Positions 16,355 to 18,979 of a DNA stretch of 18,979 nt are shown here, piece by piece. The DNA is from JAGWRA01 sp035534615 (GTDB lineage: Bacteria > Acidobacteriota > Vicinamibacteria > Vicinamibacterales > CAVVIG01), in contig DATLRO010000095.1 of NCBI GenBank assembly GCA_035534615.1, positions 1 through 18,979 of the forward strand, in the 5' to 3' direction. Numbering within the stretch: position 1 is the stretch's first letter; every line of letters begins with the position of its first letter. The notes under the pieces were generated by a model that was given only the letters and a program-made list of their open reading frames with translations, did not search any database and had not been told where the DNA came from. The position numbers and the translations under genes are program-made.

Positions 16355-17158
16355 ATGACGCCTCCTTCCGCCCCGACCGGACGTCCCCTCGTGTTCGCGC
16401 ACCGGGGTGGCAGCGCGCTCGCTCCTGAAAACACGATGCCCGCCTTCGACCGGGGGCTCGCGCTCGGCGCCGACGGCCTCGAGCTCGACGTGCACCTGTC
16501 GCGGGACGGCGTCGCGGTCGTGCACCATGATGCGCGGCTGGGCCGGACGACCGACGCGACCGGCGCGATTGCCGACCTGACGGCGGCCGAGCTGGCGGGC
16601 GTGGATGCCGGGTATCACTTCAGGACCGGCGGCGGGCACCCGTTCCGCGGGCGGGGCATCGGCATTCCGGCGCTGCGCGACATCCTGCGCCGTTACCGTG
16701 ACACCCGCTTCATTATCGAGATGAAGGGGAACACCGGCGACCTGGCGCGTGCCGTCGTGGACGAGGTGCGGGCCGCCGACGCCGTGGCGCGCGTCTGTCT
16801 CGGATCCTTCGGCCTGCGCGTGCTGCGGGCGACCCGCACCCTCGACCCCGCCATTGCGACCAGCGCTGCGCGCGAGGAGGTGCGGTGGATGCTGTACCGA
16901 TCGTGGGTCGGCCTGCCTCCGCGGCGGGTGCCGAATCAGGCGTATCAGGTGCCCGAGCGGAGCGGCTTCACGCGCGTCGTGTCGCCGCGCTTCGTCCGCG
17001 CGGCCCATACCGCCGGCGCCGCCGTCCAGGTCTGGACGGTGGACGATCCCTCGGACATGCGCCGGCTGCTCGACTGGGGGGTCGATGCGATCATCACCGA
17101 CCGCCCGGACCTCGCCGTGCCGGTCGTGCGGGAGTGGGCGGAGCAGGGGCCACGGTGA
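16355..17158 (+). CDS. Glycerophosphodiester phosphodiesterase
   Basis: This 267-aa TIM-barrel enzyme hydrolyses deacylated phospholipids (glycerophosphodiesters) to sn-glycerol 3-phosphate and an alcohol. The signature catalytic motif HRGG is at 16-19 and PENT follows at 24-27. The metal ligands Glu43 and Asp45 lie in LELDVHLS, and the second catalytic histidine is in VVHHD (57-59). FIIEMKG supplies a later glutamate, and the C-terminal VQVWTVDDPSDMRRLLDWGVDAIITDRPDL is characteristic. There is no signal peptide, so it acts in the cytoplasm (UgpQ type). The sequence before the ATG has only a weak Shine-Dalgarno. No glycerol-phosphate transporter accompanies it. It is 175 bp upstream of the dehydratase gene. 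Confidence 0.95.
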   Translation: MTPPSAPTGRPLVFAHRGGSALAPENTMPAFDRGLALGADGLELDVHLSRDGVAVVHHDARLGRTTDATGAIADLTAAELAGVDAGYHFRTGGGHPFRGRGIGIPALRDILRRYRDTRFIIEMKGNTGDLARAVVDEVRAADAVARVCLGSFGLRVLRATRTLDPAIATSAAREEVRWMLYRSWVGLPPRRVPNQAYQVPERSGFTRVVSPRFVRAAHTAGAAVQVWTVDDPSDMRRLLDWGVDAIITDRPDLAVPVVREWAEQGPR

Positions 17159-17333
17159 GACGCGCGGACGCCGGAGTGGTAAGTTCAGCGACAAACCTGA
17201 AACGGCGCGGGCCCGGGTTTCCGGTCGCCTGCCGGCGGAACGGGCCGGCCGGCGTGTATTTTCTTCGTGTTTTCCCGTGTTCCGGGTTCCAGGCGGCCCG
17301 CGTACGTCCTTTGCCTGAGAGTGATGGACTTTC
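17159..17333. other. Intergenic region upstream of the dehydratase gene
   Basis: These 175 bp hold no gene. They include GC-rich inverted sequence (GGCCGGCCGGCG near 17245) and an AT-richer patch with three CGTGT words at 17253, 17266 and 17276, spaced by T/C runs. The TATTTT at 17257-17262 is the only -10-like sequence. The GAGAG at 17317-17321 is a weak, distant ribosome binding candidate for the ATG at 17334. Confidence 0.4.
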
Positions 17334-18314
17334 ATGACCGCGACGATGAGTGAACCGACGCTGCTCGACATCTACCAGGCCCGTCCGCGGGTCTACCGGG
17401 TCCTGAAGCCGTCGCCGCTGCTGCGCCACCCGCTGCTGGCCGAGGCGATGGGCTGCGACGTGTACGTCAAGCACGAGAACCACAATCCGACCGGCGCCTT
17501 CAAGATTCGCGGCGGGTTGAACCTGGTCGGGTCGCTGTCGGACGAGGAACGGCGGCGCGGCGTGATCTCGGCGTCCACCGGCAACCACGGCCAGTCGATC
17601 GCGCTGGCCTCGCGGCTGGCCGGCGTGGCGTGCACGATCGTCGTGCCGGTGGGGAACAATCCCGAGAAGAACGCGGCCATGCGGGCGTACGGGGCCGAGG
17701 TGATCGAAGACGGCCGCGACTTCGACGAGGCGCGCGGGCGGGTCGAGGCGCTGCAGGCCGAGCGCGGTCTCCGCTACATTCATTCGGCGAACGAGCCGCT
17801 GCTGCTCGCGGGCGTCGGGACCTACGCGCTCGAGATTTTCGAGGACCTGCCGGACGTCGACGCCATCTTCGTGCCGATTGGCGGCGGCAGCGGCGCCTGC
17901 GGCTGTGTGATGGCGCGCACCGGGCTGGGCAGCCGCGCCGAGGTGATCGGCGTGCAGGCTGAGCGGGCCGACGCGTTCACCCGGTCGTGGCGCGGTCCGT
18001 CGCGCGTCGTCGGTGAGCGCGCCGACACGTTCGCCGAGGGCATGGCGACCCGCGTGACCTTCGATCTGACGTTCAACATGTTGAAGCGCGAGCTGAACGA
18101 CATGGTGACGCTCAGCGAGGAAGAGATTGCCGAGGGAGTCCGTCTCGCGCTGCGGGCGACCCACAACCTGGCGGAAGGCGCCGGCGGGGCCTCGCTGATG
18201 GCCGCCATGAAGCGCCGCGATGCGCTGAAGGGCCGGAAGGTCGTCTGCGTGATGAGCGGCGGCAACCTCGACACGGCCACTTTGAAGCGGATCATGGCAG
18301 GAGCGGGCGCGTAA
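17334..18314 (+). CDS. Threonine/serine dehydratase (PLP-dependent)
   Basis: This 326-aa fold-type II PLP enzyme deaminates L-threonine to 2-oxobutanoate (or serine to pyruvate). The PLP lysine is Lys57 in NPTGAFKIRGG. The substrate loop SASTGNHGQS is at about 79-88, the phosphate-binding glycine loop GGGSGACG at about 183-190, and the cofactor N1 partner region CVMSGGN near the C-terminus. There is no C-terminal ACT-like regulatory domain, so it would not be feedback-inhibited by isoleucine like IlvA. It fits catabolic TdcB-type, serine-racemase-like or EutB-like enzymes. The ATG at 17334 is used; another in-frame ATG lies at 17346 and neither has a strong Shine-Dalgarno. The TAA stop lies within the first unit of tandem array C. 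Confidence 0.92.
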   Translation: MTATMSEPTLLDIYQARPRVYRVLKPSPLLRHPLLAEAMGCDVYVKHENHNPTGAFKIRGGLNLVGSLSDEERRRGVISASTGNHGQSIALASRLAGVACTIVVPVGNNPEKNAAMRAYGAEVIEDGRDFDEARGRVEALQAERGLRYIHSANEPLLLAGVGTYALEIFEDLPDVDAIFVPIGGGSGACGCVMARTGLGSRAEVIGVQAERADAFTRSWRGPSRVVGERADTFAEGMATRVTFDLTFNMLKRELNDMVTLSEEEIAEGVRLALRATHNLAEGAGGASLMAAMKRRDALKGRKVVCVMSGGNLDTATLKRIMAGAGA

Positions 18315-18549
18315 GCGACGGCCATGCCCCGGGGTGCCGCTGAGAGCAGCACCGGCGTCGATGGCAAGATCCGGAGCGTCAGCGACGGCCATGCCCAGGG
18401 GTGCCGCTGAGAGCAGCACCTGCGTCGATGGTAAGATCCGGAGCGTCAGCGACGGCAATGCCCAGGGGTGCCACTGAGAGCAGCACCGCCGCCGATGGCA
18501 AGATCCGGAGCGTGAGCGACGGCAATGCGCGGGGGTGGGGCCCCGCGCA
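18311..18549 (+). repeat. Tandem repeat array C (67 bp units) ending in a covarying hairpin
   Basis: The AGCGACGGC part of the core occurs four times at exact 67-bp steps; full cores start at 18368, 18435 and 18502. The first unit begins inside the stop codon of the dehydratase gene (GTAAGCGACGG at 18311). Internal units fold as GGTGC-GCT/AGC-GCACC stems with a GAG loop, flanked by CCAT/ATGG. The last unit switches to GTGAGC and ends in a 9-bp stem, TGCGCGGGG (18526-18534) with CCCCGCGCA (18541-18549), loop GTGGGG. That stem ends 9 nt before the rmuC start codon. The body of the unit differs from array A, and only the core and terminal hairpin are shared. Confidence 0.9.
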
Positions 18550-18558
18550 AAGAGAAAA

Positions 18559-18979
18559 ATGATCTCCATCTCCGATCTCCTGCTCGTCGGCGTCCTGGTC
18601 ATCATCGGCCTGCAGATGATGCTCCTGCTGCGGCGATCGGGCGCCGGCACCGGCGACGACCTCGCGCCGAAGCTGGACGCGCTGATGAAGCTGCAGAGCG
18701 AGCGCGACCGGCAGGTCCGCGAGGACCTCAAGGGGCTGCGCGACGAGCAGGTGACGCAGGGGCGCGAGCTGCGGCAGGAGGTCGGCGGCACCCTGAAGGG
18801 CAGCAACGACTCGCTCGTGCGGGCGGTCGGCGAGATCTCGACGGTGCAGAAGCAGCAGCTCGACACCTTCAGTCAGCAGCTCGGCCGGCTGAGCGAGGCC
18901 GTCGAGACGAAGCTGAAGGAGATCCGCGACGACAACACCCAGCAGCTCGAGCAGATGCGCCAGACGGTCGACGAGAAGC
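18559..18979 (+). CDS. rmuC: DNA recombination protein RmuC (partial, N-terminal 140 aa)
   Basis: The gene runs off the window. The visible 140 residues start with a hydrophobic segment (ISDLLLVGVLVIIGLQMMLLL, 4-24) that anchors the protein in the membrane. A long charged coiled coil follows, and the segment ends QQLEQMRQTVDEK, matching the conserved entry to the RmuC nuclease-like domain. RmuC limits inversion recombination at short inverted repeats and belongs to a restriction-endonuclease-like fold family. The ATG at 18559 follows AAAGAGAAAA, a poor Shine-Dalgarno, and stands 9 nt after the array C hairpin, which could limit ribosome access. The catalytic domain lies outside the window, so integrity is not known. 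Confidence 0.88.
   Translation, partial: MISISDLLLVGVLVIIGLQMMLLLRRSGAGTGDDLAPKLDALMKLQSERDRQVREDLKGLRDEQVTQGRELRQEVGGTLKGSNDSLVRAVGEISTVQKQQLDTFSQQLGRLSEAVETKLKEIRDDNTQQLEQMRQTVDEK

Noticed and set aside
17306..17321. Glycine riboswitch on the minus strand
   Set aside because: The minus strand reads CTCTCAGGCAAAGGAC, close to the conserved 3' part of glycine riboswitches. The other conserved halves (GGAGAG and CCGAAGG) are absent upstream, which would be inside the dehydratase gene, and no minus-strand gene follows.
17094..18866. Long minus-strand open frame of 590 aa
   Set aside because: It is antisense to the dehydratase and rmuC genes, and its middle is just array C translated.

Overview
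The window is GC-rich throughout, densely coding, and carries single-copy bacterial housekeeping and accessory genes on both strands. Gene content (a YpdA-type bacillithiol-disulfide-reductase homologue, a Tes-like radical SAM enzyme, a MoxR/VWA pair, a bacterial phospholipase-B-like secreted protein) and the G+C-rich intergenic hairpins fit an Acidobacteriota genome, perhaps class Vicinamibacteria. That placement is inference from gene style, not from a marker gene. No rRNA, tRNA, CRISPR array, insertion sequence or phage gene is visible.

Layout. Positions 1-327 are the end of a tandem array of 80-81 bp units. Genes 360-5545 (+) are an isocitrate/isopropylmalate dehydrogenase-family enzyme, a thiolase, a 3-hydroxybutyryl-CoA dehydrogenase, GTP cyclohydrolase I (folE) and an ion-transporter-superfamily permease. 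Positions 5546-5861 have no intact gene. Next come a secreted phospholipase-B/C45-like Ntn hydrolase (5862-7358, +) and a secreted protein of unknown function (7457-8146, +). On the minus strand are an MBL-fold hydrolase (8943-8188) and a 700-aa radical SAM protein (11152-9050) resembling tetraether/membrane-spanning lipid synthases. A YpdA homologue is divergent from it (11576-12577, +). A minus-strand operon (16222-12719) encodes a MoxR AAA+ ATPase, a VWA protein and a Lon-substrate-binding-domain protein. A glycerophosphodiester phosphodiesterase (16355-17158, +) and a threonine dehydratase (17334-18314, +) follow, then a second tandem array (18311-18549, 67 bp units) and the 5' end of rmuC (18559 to the window edge).

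How the genes may work together. The thiolase and 3-hydroxyacyl-CoA dehydrogenase catalyse consecutive acyl-CoA steps; the dehydrogenase ahead of them may supply reductant. The radical SAM protein could couple lipid tails, while the secreted PLB-like protein and the phosphodiesterase are candidates for lipid turnover, though nothing in the sequence links them into one pathway. The MoxR-VWA-Lon-domain operon looks like a protein-remodelling unit.

The two most notable non-coding observations are these. (1) A dispersed repeat family at three places (1-327, 2694-2741, 18311-18549) shares a core beginning GATCCGGAGCG. Each instance ends in a 9-bp hairpin with a GYGGGG loop, and three of the base pairs covary between copies. 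Each hairpin lies 9-36 nt before the start codon of a + strand gene. (2) Four genes that begin transcription units have a TAnnnT -10 hexamer only 6-9 nt before their ATG, which predicts leaderless mRNAs.
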